From assembly GCF_021325795.1 (NCBI RefSeq), contig NZ_JAHPZX010000001.1, positions 682,001 through 746,000 of the forward strand: a stretch of 64,000 bases of DNA. The letters are read 5' to 3'. How positions within the stretch are numbered: the first letter of the stretch is position 1; every line of letters begins with the position of its first letter. A program made the position numbers and the translations under genes. The notes below the pieces were generated by a model that was not told the DNA's origin, did not search any database, and worked only from the letters and a program-made list of their open reading frames with translations. Positions 34,905-43,944 of the stretch are shown here, piece by piece. This stretch comes from Bordetella sp. LUAb4 (GTDB lineage: Bacteria; Pseudomonadota; Gammaproteobacteria; Burkholderiales; Burkholderiaceae_B).

Positions 34905-35774
34905 TTACAGTTGATTGGCCAGGCGCGGATCGAGCGCATCGCGCAAGCCGTCGCCGATCATGTTGATCGCCAGCACGGTCAAGGCCAGCAACACGCCCGG
35001 GAACAGGATGACCGTGAAGGCCACCGCCACGAAGTTGCGGCCGTCGGCCATCATATTGCCCCAGCTAGGCACCTGAGCCGGTACGCCCACGCCCAGGAAG
35101 GACAGCACCGCTTCCGTCAGCACGGCGGTGGCGGCAATGAAGGTCGCCTGCACGATCAGCGGCGTGACGATGTTGGGCAGGATATGGCGCACCAGGATCA
35201 CCGGCAGGCGCGTGCCGATGGCGTGCGCCGCTTCGACGAACAACTGCTCGCGCAGGGTCAAGGCCAGCGAGCGCACCAGCCGCACCACCCGGGGCACCTG
35301 GGGAATGGTGATGGCCAGGATGACGGTGGACAGGCTGGCGCGGATCACCGCCATCAAGGCGATGGCCAGCAGGATGTCCGGAATCGCCATCAAGCCATCC
35401 ATCACGCGCATGATCAACGAATCCGCCCAGCGCACGAAACCGGCCATCAGTCCCAGCGCCACGCCCAGTACGGTGGCCAGCAGCGCCACCGAGATCGCCA
35501 CCACCAGCGACACGCGGCCGCCCCACACGGCGCGGCTGAATACGTCGCGGCCCAGGGCGTCGGTGCCGAAATAATGCTCGGCGGTAGGCGGCTTCAGGCG
35601 CTGCAGGGGATTGATGGCAGTGGGATTGTGCGTGGCGATCCATGGCGCGGCCAGGGACAGCACCGCGATGGCGATGAGCAGCGCCAGGCCCAGGATCAGG
35701 GTCGGGTGCTTGCGCAACCAACGCCAGCGCAGGGACGGCGGTGCCTCCACGGCGGCGGCAGAAATTTCAGACAT
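34905..35774 (-). CDS. Peptide ABC transporter permease, DppC type
   Basis: A 289-residue inner-membrane permease. It starts MSEISAAAVEAPPSLRWRW, a cytoplasmic N-tail before the first helix (PTLILGLALLIAIAVLSLAAP). The periplasmic phrase HYFGTDALGRDVFSRAVWGGRVSL and the EAA-like loop VEAAHAIGTRLPVILVRHILPN are typical DppC/OppC. Two earlier in-frame starts are less likely because of distance from the permease stop. Confidence 0.92.
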   Translation of the reverse strand: MSEISAAAVEAPPSLRWRWLRKHPTLILGLALLIAIAVLSLAAPWIATHNPTAINPLQRLKPPTAEHYFGTDALGRDVFSRAVWGGRVSLVVAISVALLATVLGVALGLMAGFVRWADSLIMRVMDGLMAIPDILLAIALMAVIRASLSTVILAITIPQVPRVVRLVRSLALTLREQLFVEAAHAIGTRLPVILVRHILPNIVTPLIVQATFIAATAVLTEAVLSFLGVGVPAQVPSWGNMMADGRNFVAVAFTVILFPGVLLALTVLAINMIGDGLRDALDPRLANQL

Positions 35775-35797
35775 CTTGTTTTCCCCCTGGGACCGCA

Positions 35798-36733
35798 TCA
35801 ATAGCGGATGCGTGGATCGAACAAGCGGTAGCTCAGATCGATCAGCAGGTTGATCAGTACGTAGGCGGCGGCCGACAGCAGCAGCACACTCTGGATGACC
35901 GGATAATCGTGGTGCTGCACGGAATCGATCACCAGCCGGCCGATGCCGGGTATGGCGAAGACGGTTTCCGTGACCACCACGCCCCCGATCAGCAGCGCGA
36001 TGCCCACGCCCACCGTGGTGGCGATGGGAATCGCCGCATTGCGCAACGCGTGACCCAGCACCGGCAGCACGGCCAGCCCTTTCGCACGGGCGGTGCGGAT
36101 GTAGTCCTCATGCAGCACCTCCAGCACGGTGGCGCGGGTCATGCGCGTGATCAGGGCGATGTACACCAGCGCCAGGTTCACACAGGGCAGGATCAGATTG
36201 CGCAGCCACGGCCATAGTCCGGAAGACAAACGGGTATAGCCTTGTACCGGCAGCCAGTGCAGCTGCACCGCGAAACCGTAGATCAGCAGATAGCCCACCA
36301 GGAACACCGGCACGGAAAACGCCAGCACCGCGAACAGCATCACCAGGCGATCGATCCAACTGCCCGCCTTGTACGCCGCCAGCACACCCATGGGGATGGC
36401 CACCAGGATGGACACGCCCATGGTCAGCAAGGCGATCGACAGGGTCGGCTCCAGCCGCTGCGCCAACAGCCTGGACACGGGCACCTGGGTGAACAGGGAC
36501 GTCCCCAGGTCGCCCTGCAGCAGCCGGCCCGCCCACAGGAAGAACTGCTGCCACAGCGGCTGGTCCAGGCCCAGCGCCGTATGCAGGCGCTGGATATCCT
36601 CGGCGGTGGCCAGGTCGCCGGCAATCAACGCCGCCGGATCGCCGGGCGATAAATGGATGAGCAAGAAGACGATTACCGCCACCACCGCCATGACCGGCAG
36701 GGTGGCGAGAATGCGCCGTATGACATAAGCCAT
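35798..36733 (-). CDS. Peptide ABC transporter permease, DppB type
   Basis: A 311-residue permease. It begins MAYVIRRILATLPVMAVVAVIVFLLIHLSPGDPA, the standard DppB/OppB first helix and SPGDPA motif. The EAA loop is YIRTARAKGLAVLPVLGHALRNAAIP, and the ending YRLFDPRIRY is the family tail. It follows the binding-protein gene by 21 bases. Confidence 0.93.
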   Translation of the reverse strand: MAYVIRRILATLPVMAVVAVIVFLLIHLSPGDPAALIAGDLATAEDIQRLHTALGLDQPLWQQFFLWAGRLLQGDLGTSLFTQVPVSRLLAQRLEPTLSIALLTMGVSILVAIPMGVLAAYKAGSWIDRLVMLFAVLAFSVPVFLVGYLLIYGFAVQLHWLPVQGYTRLSSGLWPWLRNLILPCVNLALVYIALITRMTRATVLEVLHEDYIRTARAKGLAVLPVLGHALRNAAIPIATTVGVGIALLIGGVVVTETVFAIPGIGRLVIDSVQHHDYPVIQSVLLLSAAAYVLINLLIDLSYRLFDPRIRY

Positions 36734-36754
36734 GCGAACTCCGTACTGTCGCGC

Positions 36755-38332
36755 TTATTTGTCCAGCACCCAGACGTTGGGCAGGCCCCACAGCAAATTG
36801 CTGTTCTTGATCGACGCGCGCACCGCGTGCACGCGATCGAACTGACCGACCGCGATGTACGGGAAGACCTCGTAGACGCGCGTCTGGAATTGGTCGAGCA
36901 GTTCCTTGCGCTTGGCCGGATCGGTGGCGCCTATCCACTGCGTGCGCAATTCATCGAGCTGCTTGTCGCAAGGCCAGCCCGGCAGGCTGTTGCCGCAAGC
37001 GGCGCCCAGGTAGGTGTTGTTCAGCGGCGAGTTGACGTTGTAATCCGCGGCCGAGGACAGATAGACGCTCCAGCCGCCCTTCTCCACCGGGTTCTTGCTG
37101 GCGCGCCGCGCAGTCTCCGTGGCCCAGTCCATGGACTGGATATCCACATTCATGCCCAGATCCTGCATGGCTTGAATGGCCACCAGCGTGATGGAGTTCA
37201 GATAAGCCACGTCCGTCGGCAACATCACCACCACCTTCTCGCCCTTGTAGCCGGATTCGGCCAGCAGCTTCTTGGCCAGCGCCATGTCCACCTTGCGATA
37301 AGGCTCGGCGCCGGCGCTGGTTTCGTTAGGGCTGCCGCAGATGAAGAAGGACGCGCAGTAGTTCATGCGCAGGTCTTCAGGGTAGCCCGTGGCCGCGACG
37401 AACCTCTCCTGGTCGATGGCGTGGCGCAGGGCTTGGCGCGCCTGCGCCTTGTCGAACGGCGGGTTGAGGTGATTCATGATCAGGTAGGCCTGCGACTTGC
37501 CGGTCACCCCCGTGTGAACGTCGCTGTCGCTGCGCAAGGCCTTGATGTAGTCGGGTGTGACCTCTTCGATCATGTCGACTTCGCCATTCTTCAGCGCGGC
37601 CATGGCGCTGTTGGCGTCCGGCAGGATGGCCCATTCGACCCGGTCCACGTGCGAAGTCCGATTGCCTGCCAGGCCGGATGGTGCATCCGTGCGTCCCACA
37701 TAGGCGGGATTGCGCAGGAACACCAGCTTGCTGCCGGGCACCCATTCGTCGCGCTTGAAGGTATACGGACCCGAGCCGACCACTTCGTTCAGCGGCGCGG
37801 TGTCGGGCATTTTCGCCAGGCGCTCGGGAATGATGAAGGCGGGATAGCTGGCCACTTTGGCCAGGCCGTCCAGCACCGGCCCGAAGGGCTGGCTCAAGGT
37901 CAGCGTGAAGGTCTTGTCGTCGACCGCGGCCCACTTGCCGCCGGCCGCCACCATGGCCCGGCCGATGTTGTCGCGCTTTTCCCAGCGCTCCAGCGACGCC
38001 ACCACGTCGGCGGACTTGACGGCGTTACCGTCGCTGAACTTCAGGCCGTCGCGCAGCGTGAAGGTCCAGGACTTGCCGTCGTCCGAGGTTTTGTAATTGG
38101 CCACCATCTGCGGCTGCGGATTGCCCTTGGCATCCGGCGCGAACAAGGTGTCGTACACCATGAAGCCAAAATTGCGGGTGATGTAGGCCGTGGTGAAGAA
38201 GGGGTCCAACACCTTCAGATCGGCATAAGGCACCAGCCGCAGGGTCTTGCCCTCGGCCTGGGCGGGCGCGCCGGACAAGCAGGCGGCAGCCATGGACAGG
38301 GCGGCAAGCGCGGAGAATAAGTGGCGTTTCAT
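36755..38332 (-). CDS. Peptide ABC transporter substrate-binding protein, DppA type
   Basis: A 525-residue periplasmic binding protein (SBP family 5). It has a signal peptide MKRHLFSALAALSMAAACLSGAPAQAEG with cleavage near residue 26. Family phrases are FGFMVYDTLF, WTFTLRDGLKFSDGNAVKSADVVASLERW and GSGPYTFKRDEWVPGSKL. ATG 38332 is set by the signal peptide; the longer frame upstream translates a minisatellite. Ligands of this family are di- or oligopeptides, opines or heme. Confidence 0.93.
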   Translation of the reverse strand: MKRHLFSALAALSMAAACLSGAPAQAEGKTLRLVPYADLKVLDPFFTTAYITRNFGFMVYDTLFAPDAKGNPQPQMVANYKTSDDGKSWTFTLRDGLKFSDGNAVKSADVVASLERWEKRDNIGRAMVAAGGKWAAVDDKTFTLTLSQPFGPVLDGLAKVASYPAFIIPERLAKMPDTAPLNEVVGSGPYTFKRDEWVPGSKLVFLRNPAYVGRTDAPSGLAGNRTSHVDRVEWAILPDANSAMAALKNGEVDMIEEVTPDYIKALRSDSDVHTGVTGKSQAYLIMNHLNPPFDKAQARQALRHAIDQERFVAATGYPEDLRMNYCASFFICGSPNETSAGAEPYRKVDMALAKKLLAESGYKGEKVVVMLPTDVAYLNSITLVAIQAMQDLGMNVDIQSMDWATETARRASKNPVEKGGWSVYLSSAADYNVNSPLNNTYLGAACGNSLPGWPCDKQLDELRTQWIGATDPAKRKELLDQFQTRVYEVFPYIAVGQFDRVHAVRASIKNSNLLWGLPNVWVLDK

Positions 38333-38412
38333 GGGACGGCTCCGTAGGTTCGGGGTCGGGAAAAAATGGGATGCGGGCGTAAAGCGGGTCAACTCAAAAG
38401 GGCAATGACAGT

Positions 38413-38466
38413 GGCCGTGAGCGCGGCCATCAAAATGGCCGTCGGAGTGGCCGTCAGAGTGGCCAT
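38413..38466. repeat. 12-base minisatellite (GGCCRT + 6 bases, five copies)
   Basis: Five GGCCGT or GGCCAT units lie exactly 12 bases apart (38413, 38425, 38437, 38449, 38461). The last copies run into the 3' end of the M81 peptidase gene (stop 38456-38454). GGCCAT-CAAA-ATGGCC (38425-38440) forms a hairpin between the peptidase and binding-protein genes. It may modulate the downstream mRNA. Confidence 0.7.
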
Positions 38467-39893
38467 TTGGGCATGCGGATCTTCTTGTAAACCAGCGTCT
38501 TCCAGTCCGGCGTGGCCACGCCGGGCGCACCCACGTAGACCACATGCCTGGCGACTTTCGAGAACGAAGCATGGAAGTGCTGGGCCGATTTCACCACCAC
38601 GATCCGGTGCGCGGCAAGGTCGCAGCCCAATTGCGAGAACAGATCCGTATTGATTGCCTGATTTCGATTCGACACCAGCACAATGTCCACACCTTCTGCG
38701 TGCACCAGTGCGCAATCGCCCATCGGCGTGGGACTGCCGGTAAGGCTGGTCATCGCCATATTGCGACGCAAGGCCCGCACGGTACAGGTGACGTCCACCG
38801 GATCGCCCGACAACGGGCCGATCTTGCCGCCCAGGCGCATGGGCAGCGTGGCGCCCTCGCCCGCGTCGAAAGCGATGCGCACGGCGATGGGATCCCACAA
38901 AGGTCCCAGCGCGGCGTTGGTGATGTGGCGTTCGAGCAAGCGACGCAACACATAGGTGGAATCGCCAGGCGCACCGCTGCCGGGATTGTCGGCGCGGTCG
39001 GCCAGCACCACCGGCGCGCCGTCGAAGGCCAGCGCCTCATCGATGGCCTCGTCGACCGTGCGGTACTTCACCATCAGGTTATCGCGCTGACTGATGAGCT
39101 CGTCCGCCAACTTGCGCGCCAGGTTGCGTGCCTGCGCTTCGTCGCCGTCGGTATAGACCAGTACCTTGGCGCCCATCTCCGGCACGTCGCCCGTGGCGAA
39201 GCCCATGGAGAAAGACAGCGACAGCACACCGTCCTTGCCTTCCATGGCGCGCAGGCGATCGACGAAGCCCTTGGCCGGATCGCGCGAGGTGTGCATGGGC
39301 ACCACCATTTCGCAGTCGACCAATGCCGCCACTGGACGGGTCTTGCCCTGCGCCTTGTCCAGGCACAGGTCCAACAGCTGTTCGGCGCAATGCACGATGT
39401 CGGTATGGGGGTATTCCTTGTACAGCACCACGACATCCGCGCTGTCCACGATCAGCGGACTGAGATGCGCATGCGGATCCAGCTCCGTGCCGATGACGAC
39501 ATCGGGCCCCACGATCGCGCGGGCCCGTTGCAACAGGTCGCCTTCACAGTCGTCATAGCCATCGGCCACCATGGCGCCATGCAGGCCCAGCAGCACGATG
39601 TCCACAGGCAAGGCGGCGCGCAGGTCCGCCAGGATTTCCTCGCGCAGCGTTTCATACGCGTCGCGGGTGGTGGTGCCGCTGGGCTGGGCCGACGCCACCA
39701 GGCCTTCCTTCAACGTCCATCCCAACGGGGCGCCGCGCTTGCGCGCCACCCACAGCGGCGCGCCCTGCGCGGTGGGTGTATCGGGGTGTTGCCCGGCTGG
39801 GAAATACTCCTTGCCGCGAAACGAATCGAGGCTGGTCGGCAAAGGAGCGAAGGTATTGGTCTCGGTGCCGAGACCGGCGCTGAAAATACGCAT
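38454..39893 (-). CDS. M81 family metallopeptidase (MlrC-like)
   Basis: A 479-residue protein of the family named for MlrC, the last peptidase of microcystin breakdown. It begins MRIFSAGLGTETNTFAPLPTSL, the family N-terminus. The metal-site phrases LGLHGAMVADGYDDCEGDLL and ELDPHAHLSP provide the expected Asp and His ligands, and the C-terminal domain has GDCALVHAEGVDIVLVSNRNQ. It is the first gene of the peptide-uptake operon and probably cleaves the imported small peptides in the cytoplasm. Its last codons lie in a 12-base repeat. Confidence 0.9.
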   Translation of the reverse strand: MRIFSAGLGTETNTFAPLPTSLDSFRGKEYFPAGQHPDTPTAQGAPLWVARKRGAPLGWTLKEGLVASAQPSGTTTRDAYETLREEILADLRAALPVDIVLLGLHGAMVADGYDDCEGDLLQRARAIVGPDVVIGTELDPHAHLSPLIVDSADVVVLYKEYPHTDIVHCAEQLLDLCLDKAQGKTRPVAALVDCEMVVPMHTSRDPAKGFVDRLRAMEGKDGVLSLSFSMGFATGDVPEMGAKVLVYTDGDEAQARNLARKLADELISQRDNLMVKYRTVDEAIDEALAFDGAPVVLADRADNPGSGAPGDSTYVLRRLLERHITNAALGPLWDPIAVRIAFDAGEGATLPMRLGGKIGPLSGDPVDVTCTVRALRRNMAMTSLTGSPTPMGDCALVHAEGVDIVLVSNRNQAINTDLFSQLGCDLAAHRIVVVKSAQHFHASFSKVARHVVYVGAPGVATPDWKTLVYKKIRMPKWPL

Positions 39894-40212
39894 GGCGAAT
39901 GTCCTTGGAATTCCGCGACAGGGATCCAGGGAGGCATCATGCCGTTCGGGTCGGACACCATACAAATAGCAATTGCGGCAGGGACCATAACCCTCGGTTA
40001 TTCGATAGCTTGTTTCCTAGGGTTAACGCGGATGATTATGGGAGGAGATTGGCGTTTGGCGAGCCGGATCGAGGGTTTACCATGCCTCAAAGGTTATGGC
40101 CCCTGGATTGGTAATGGATCGTCGGCATAGCCGGCCGCGTTGCGGGGCAGCGCATGGAACGTAAACGCGGGAGTCGGGACGAAAACGCAGTTTCCATACC
40201 TCCCCGACCATC
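39894..40212. promoter_or_regulatory. Divergent region between M81 peptidase operon and orphan family copy 1
   Basis: About 319 bases, AT-richer than the surroundings. An inverted repeat ATAACC-CTC-GGTTAT (39987-40001) has the T-N11-A spacing of LysR-type sites; no LysR gene is close. Further right, ATGGAA (40154-40159) and TTTCCAT (40190-40196) form a loose inverted pair just before the orphan gene. Promoters for both sides must lie here. Confidence 0.45.
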
Positions 40213-42201
40213 ATGCCGATAAACGGACCCTCCGCCTACGCGACCTTTCCCTATTTCTGTTCCGCCGCGCCGGACGGCGTATCCACTGCGCCGATCGACG
40301 CCCCTCAGCGCCTGACGCCGCGGCAGATTGCCGCGCAGTGCGTGGAGTTCTACACGGAACAGCCTTTCTCGCCGCGCCACGGCATGGCCGTCTCAAGGCT
40401 TCTGGCCGTGTGCGCCTGCGATCTTCAGGCTGCATCCGCGACCGAGTTCGATCTCGATGCCGTCCTGACCAACATCCTAAAACGGCCACCCTTTCACAAA
40501 AGTTCAACGCACGTGATCCAGTCTCTGGTCAATTTCCTGAAGAGCGGCCTGGAACCGCAAGCGCACGACGCCGCCTCGTATGCCAGGGAACACCGGGAAA
40601 AGATCGCCCAGATCCTACTGGAAAACCACCATAGTGCCTACCGAGTGGACCAATTCCTTGCCGCGGCACGCGCCGATGTGGACGAGTCGAGCGAATTGGA
40701 AATCGGTGTGATCCGGGCGGCCTATGAATACTCGCTCAATGCCGCAGTCCTTCTCGCTGAGCCGCAGCATCAGGACGATGTCAAAGCCAAAGCGGACCGA
40801 TACCGTACCGCGGCCAGGAACTTGCCGAGCACCGTCATCGCCGGATCGCTAACCGGTCTCGAAGCCTCGCTGAGTTCAGCCAAGACCTTCGACATGCCCC
40901 ACAAAAACTACCTGCGCATGTGGAAAAACTTGCAGGCCGACTTGTACGCGATCCAGAATGCCGCGCCAGCGGATCTGATGCTGGATATGCCGCCATCCGT
41001 CACATGCTTTATTGAACGCTACCTTCAGACATTGGCCGGCGTCCGCCAACGGATCGAATCCTCGACAGGTAATGCGGGTGATCTTGCGTCATGGCCGATC
41101 ATGTCCATGAACCGCGCCATGCTCGAATGTCTCTTGCCGACCGCGCGGGTCACGAACGCGCTCAGTGCCCCAATGGCGAGCCTCTATCGCGACGGTGTGC
41201 CCGTATCATATGAGCCCATGATCGACATGGCTCAATGCCTCTACGACCAACAGCAGGAGATCAGCTCGTTCATGGGCCAGCTGTTCGCCAGCGAAATTGC
41301 GGAGACGCTTCCGCCCAAGACCTGGAGCGGCGTCAGCGAAATTGAACGCGCGGTCGGGCATTGGCGGACCGACGACTATTCGCCCGCAAAATGGTGGCCG
41401 TGTACACGGGAACCTGGCGCATATGCTTTTTCCGGCATCCTCATGGAATTGGCCCGAAGACCCACCCAGCGCTTCAGTTCCCTGAGTTCACCGGTGTTCG
41501 AGACCTTGAGCAAGCTGATTGACGACCCTGAAATCCGCAAGCAGGCCTTCGCCAAGGCCGAGGAAGTTCTTCCCATATACCGGCCGGCGAAGGCCTGGAT
41601 ACTCATCCGGCAATGCGTCGATGAACATGACATTCGGAACGGAAGCTACGACATCCCGATGAAAATGGGGGGCTATCGCCTTCCGGGCCAAAGACGGATC
41701 ATGGATCTCGTCCAAGAAGACTTCATCAACATCGAAAAGGAGGAGCACGGTATCGAGAAGGGCCAAGAGAAGCTGGACGATCTCGAAAAAAATCCAGAGA
41801 GCCTGGAAGCTTTCGCGCGGTATCTATGGAATACGTCGACGTTGTTCCCGACGTTAGTGCTACGGATGTACCAGTATGATTTTTCCGATGAAGAAATCGA
41901 TCGCAGTTTGCAGGGACTAGGCATGTCCCAACGGCTGCTAAATCACTCATCCCCATATATCAAGAGACAGATTCCCTATCGCCGGGAGTCGCCGTTGGTC
42001 CCGACAGCCCACTCCGCTCCGTATCCGTTCCTGCCCTCGGCGGCAATAAGCCCGGCTGTCGATCTGTCGACGCCGTCCACGCCGCGGCGGGAGGAACCCT
42101 TGGCGCAGAAGAGGCCGGCGATGGGCCCCCCGGCTCGCCCACCGGCGCAAAGGCGGCCAAGAAGGTCTCAGCCCGCCTCGGCGGGGCACCGAAACGCATG
42201 A
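40213..42201 (+). CDS. Orphan family protein copy 1 (662 aa), possible secreted effector
   Basis: No known domain recognised. Predicted mostly alpha-helical and soluble, without signal peptide or membrane helix. It aligns by eye with the genes at 43945 and 45767. It shares DMPPSVTCFIERYLQTLAGVRQ (from residue 258) with the others' D-L-P-P element, then EPMIDMAQCLYDQQQEISSFMG (334-355) at matching spacing, and SEIERAVGHW (375-384) matching EMEIEHW in copy 2. The first 35 residues are uncharged and Pro/Ser-rich; the last 70 are basic and Pro-rich. This looks like a type III-style effector layout, but that is inference. Base composition is more AT-rich than the neighbours. No strong ribosome-binding site before ATG 40213. 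Confidence 0.8.
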   Translation: MPINGPSAYATFPYFCSAAPDGVSTAPIDAPQRLTPRQIAAQCVEFYTEQPFSPRHGMAVSRLLAVCACDLQAASATEFDLDAVLTNILKRPPFHKSSTHVIQSLVNFLKSGLEPQAHDAASYAREHREKIAQILLENHHSAYRVDQFLAAARADVDESSELEIGVIRAAYEYSLNAAVLLAEPQHQDDVKAKADRYRTAARNLPSTVIAGSLTGLEASLSSAKTFDMPHKNYLRMWKNLQADLYAIQNAAPADLMLDMPPSVTCFIERYLQTLAGVRQRIESSTGNAGDLASWPIMSMNRAMLECLLPTARVTNALSAPMASLYRDGVPVSYEPMIDMAQCLYDQQQEISSFMGQLFASEIAETLPPKTWSGVSEIERAVGHWRTDDYSPAKWWPCTREPGAYAFSGILMELARRPTQRFSSLSSPVFETLSKLIDDPEIRKQAFAKAEEVLPIYRPAKAWILIRQCVDEHDIRNGSYDIPMKMGGYRLPGQRRIMDLVQEDFINIEKEEHGIEKGQEKLDDLEKNPESLEAFARYLWNTSTLFPTLVLRMYQYDFSDEEIDRSLQGLGMSQRLLNHSSPYIKRQIPYRRESPLVPTAHSAPYPFLPSAAISPAVDLSTPSTPRREEPLAQKRPAMGPPARPPAQRRPRRSQPASAGHRNA

Positions 42202-42320
42202 AACCGCCCGAACAATCGGTCCTGCCACGCAGGTTATGGGACCCAGCGACTTAGGCATTAGCCAGAATCGCCGGACGGACGCACAATTCCATGCTCCGCT
42301 CCTCTTCAAGGAACCCAAGC

Positions 42321-43778
42321 ATGGACGCCGACAAAGCATTTGACCTGATCCTGCAAGGCGGCGACGTCGTCGATGGCACCGGCGCCCCGCGCCGCCGCGC
42401 GGATGTCGGCGTACGCGCCGGACGCATCGCCGCCATCGGCGACCTGGCCTCGGCCACGACGCCAACGGGCGGCCGGGTCGACGTCAGCGGACTCGTCGTC
42501 GCCCCCGGCTTCATCGACTGCCACTCGCACGACGACTGGGCCGTCCTGGACATGCCCGACATGGCGCCCAAGGTCTCGCAAGGCGTGACCACCGTCATCA
42601 ACGGCAATTGCGGCATCAGCCTGGCGCCCTTGCAATCGGCGGAACTGCCGCCGCCGCCCTTGAACCTGCTGGGCGGCGGCTATCGCTTCGGCAGCTTCGC
42701 CGAGTATCGCGACGCCATCGCCGCCCAGCCCCCCGCGGTGAACGTGGCCGCCATGGTCGGGCACTCCACCTTGCGCGTGCGCCATATGGCGAACCTGGAT
42801 GCGCCGGCCGACGCGGCACAGATCGCCGCCATGCGCGCCGACGTCGAACAGGCGCTGCGCGACGGTGCACTGGGCGTATCCACGGGGACGTTCTACCCGC
42901 CGGCCGCCGCCGCCACCGAGGCGGAAGTGATCGCGGTCTGTGAACCGCTGTCGCGCCTGGGCGGCGTCTATGCGACGCATATGCGCGACGAGGGCAATCG
43001 CGTCATGGATGCCATCGACGAAAGCCTGCGCATCGGCGCCGCGCTGAACGTGCCTATTGTCATCTCGCATCACAAGCTGGTGGGCAAGCAGAACCACGGC
43101 CGTTCGGCACAGACCCTGGCTCACGTGCGCGCGGCGGCGGCGCGCCAGGCAGTGTGCATGGACTGCTATCCCTACGACGCGTCTTCAACCATGCTGCGGG
43201 CGGAACGCGTGGATATTTGTGATCGCATCATGATCACATGGTCCAAGCCCCATCCCGAGGCCAGTGGCCGCTATCTGGAAGACCTGGCGGACGAATGGGG
43301 CTGCTCGCGCCGCGAAGCGGCTGAACGCCTGCTGCCCGGCGGCGCCGTCTACTTCATCATGGACGACCAGGACGTGCGCCGCATCCTGGCGTACCAGGAC
43401 ACCATGATAGGGTCCGACGGCCTGGCCGCCGACGCCCGCCCCCACCCCCGCCTGTGGGGTACCTTTCCGCGCGTGCTGGGCCATTACGCCCGCAGCTTGG
43501 GAATCTTTACGCTGGAAGAAGCCGTCTTCCGCATGAGCGGCCTGACCGCCCTGCGCTTCGGCCTGCGCGAGCGCGGGCAAGTCGCACAAGGCTTCCACGC
43601 CGACCTGGCCGTCTTCGACCCCGACACCATCATCGACCGCGCCACCTTCGACGAACCTGAAACGCCCTGCGCGGGCATGCGGCATGTTTTCGTTGGCGGC
43701 GTGGCAACCTGGATGGACGGCGCGGCCACCGGCGCGAGGCCAGGCAGCTTCATCGCTGAACGGATAGGGCAAAGCTAG
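42321..43778 (+). CDS. N-acyl-D-amino-acid deacylase (D-aminoacylase) family
   Basis: A 485-residue amidohydrolase. Its N-terminal beta-sandwich strand has GGDVVDGTGAPRRRADVGVRAGRIAAIGD, the metal site is PGFIDCHSHDD, and GVTTVINGNCGIS carries the bridging Cys typical of D-aminoacylases. Later HxH-type and SHHK metal residues are present (IVISHHKLVGKQNHG). It deacylates N-acyl-D-amino acids or related imides, consistent with the peptide importer, amidase and M81 peptidase 3-12 kb to the left. ATG 42321 follows AAGGA by 8 bases. It is inserted between orphan family copies 1 and 2. Confidence 0.9.
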   Translation: MDADKAFDLILQGGDVVDGTGAPRRRADVGVRAGRIAAIGDLASATTPTGGRVDVSGLVVAPGFIDCHSHDDWAVLDMPDMAPKVSQGVTTVINGNCGISLAPLQSAELPPPPLNLLGGGYRFGSFAEYRDAIAAQPPAVNVAAMVGHSTLRVRHMANLDAPADAAQIAAMRADVEQALRDGALGVSTGTFYPPAAAATEAEVIAVCEPLSRLGGVYATHMRDEGNRVMDAIDESLRIGAALNVPIVISHHKLVGKQNHGRSAQTLAHVRAAAARQAVCMDCYPYDASSTMLRAERVDICDRIMITWSKPHPEASGRYLEDLADEWGCSRREAAERLLPGGAVYFIMDDQDVRRILAYQDTMIGSDGLAADARPHPRLWGTFPRVLGHYARSLGIFTLEEAVFRMSGLTALRFGLRERGQVAQGFHADLAVFDPDTIIDRATFDEPETPCAGMRHVFVGGVATWMDGAATGARPGSFIAERIGQS

Positions 43779-43910
43779 GTCATCCGCCGAAAGGCTGCGC
43801 GCCTGCGATCGCTACCCAGCACTACTGTTGAGGTGCGCGGCCTTCCGCGAACGTCCCCTGATCCGCGGCCGCGCACCATGGCGATGAAACTTATCCACGC
43901 CATGCGACAC

Positions 43911-43936
43911 CTATGCCTGATTCAACGGCGGCATAG
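43911..43936. promoter_or_regulatory. Inverted repeat before orphan family copy 2
   Basis: CTATGCC (43911-43917) and GGCATAG (43930-43936) form a 7-base inverted repeat 8 bases before ATG 43945. It overlaps the ribosome-binding region, so it could be an operator or a translation-controlling hairpin. Confidence 0.45.
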
Positions 43937-43944
43937 GCACGGCC

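Noticed and set aside
34230-35804. Plus-strand open frame of 524 residues opposite the peptide permease and ATPase genes
   Set aside because: His/Gln-rich shadow frame. The minus-strand genes have complete family motifs.
36653-38320. Plus-strand open frame of 555 residues opposite the peptide-binding protein gene
   Set aside because: Shadow of a gene with a clear signal peptide and family motifs.
38333-38572. N-terminal extension of the peptide-binding protein with GHSDGHSDGH repeats
   Set aside because: The extension translates the 12-base minisatellite. The signal peptide at 38332 marks the true start.
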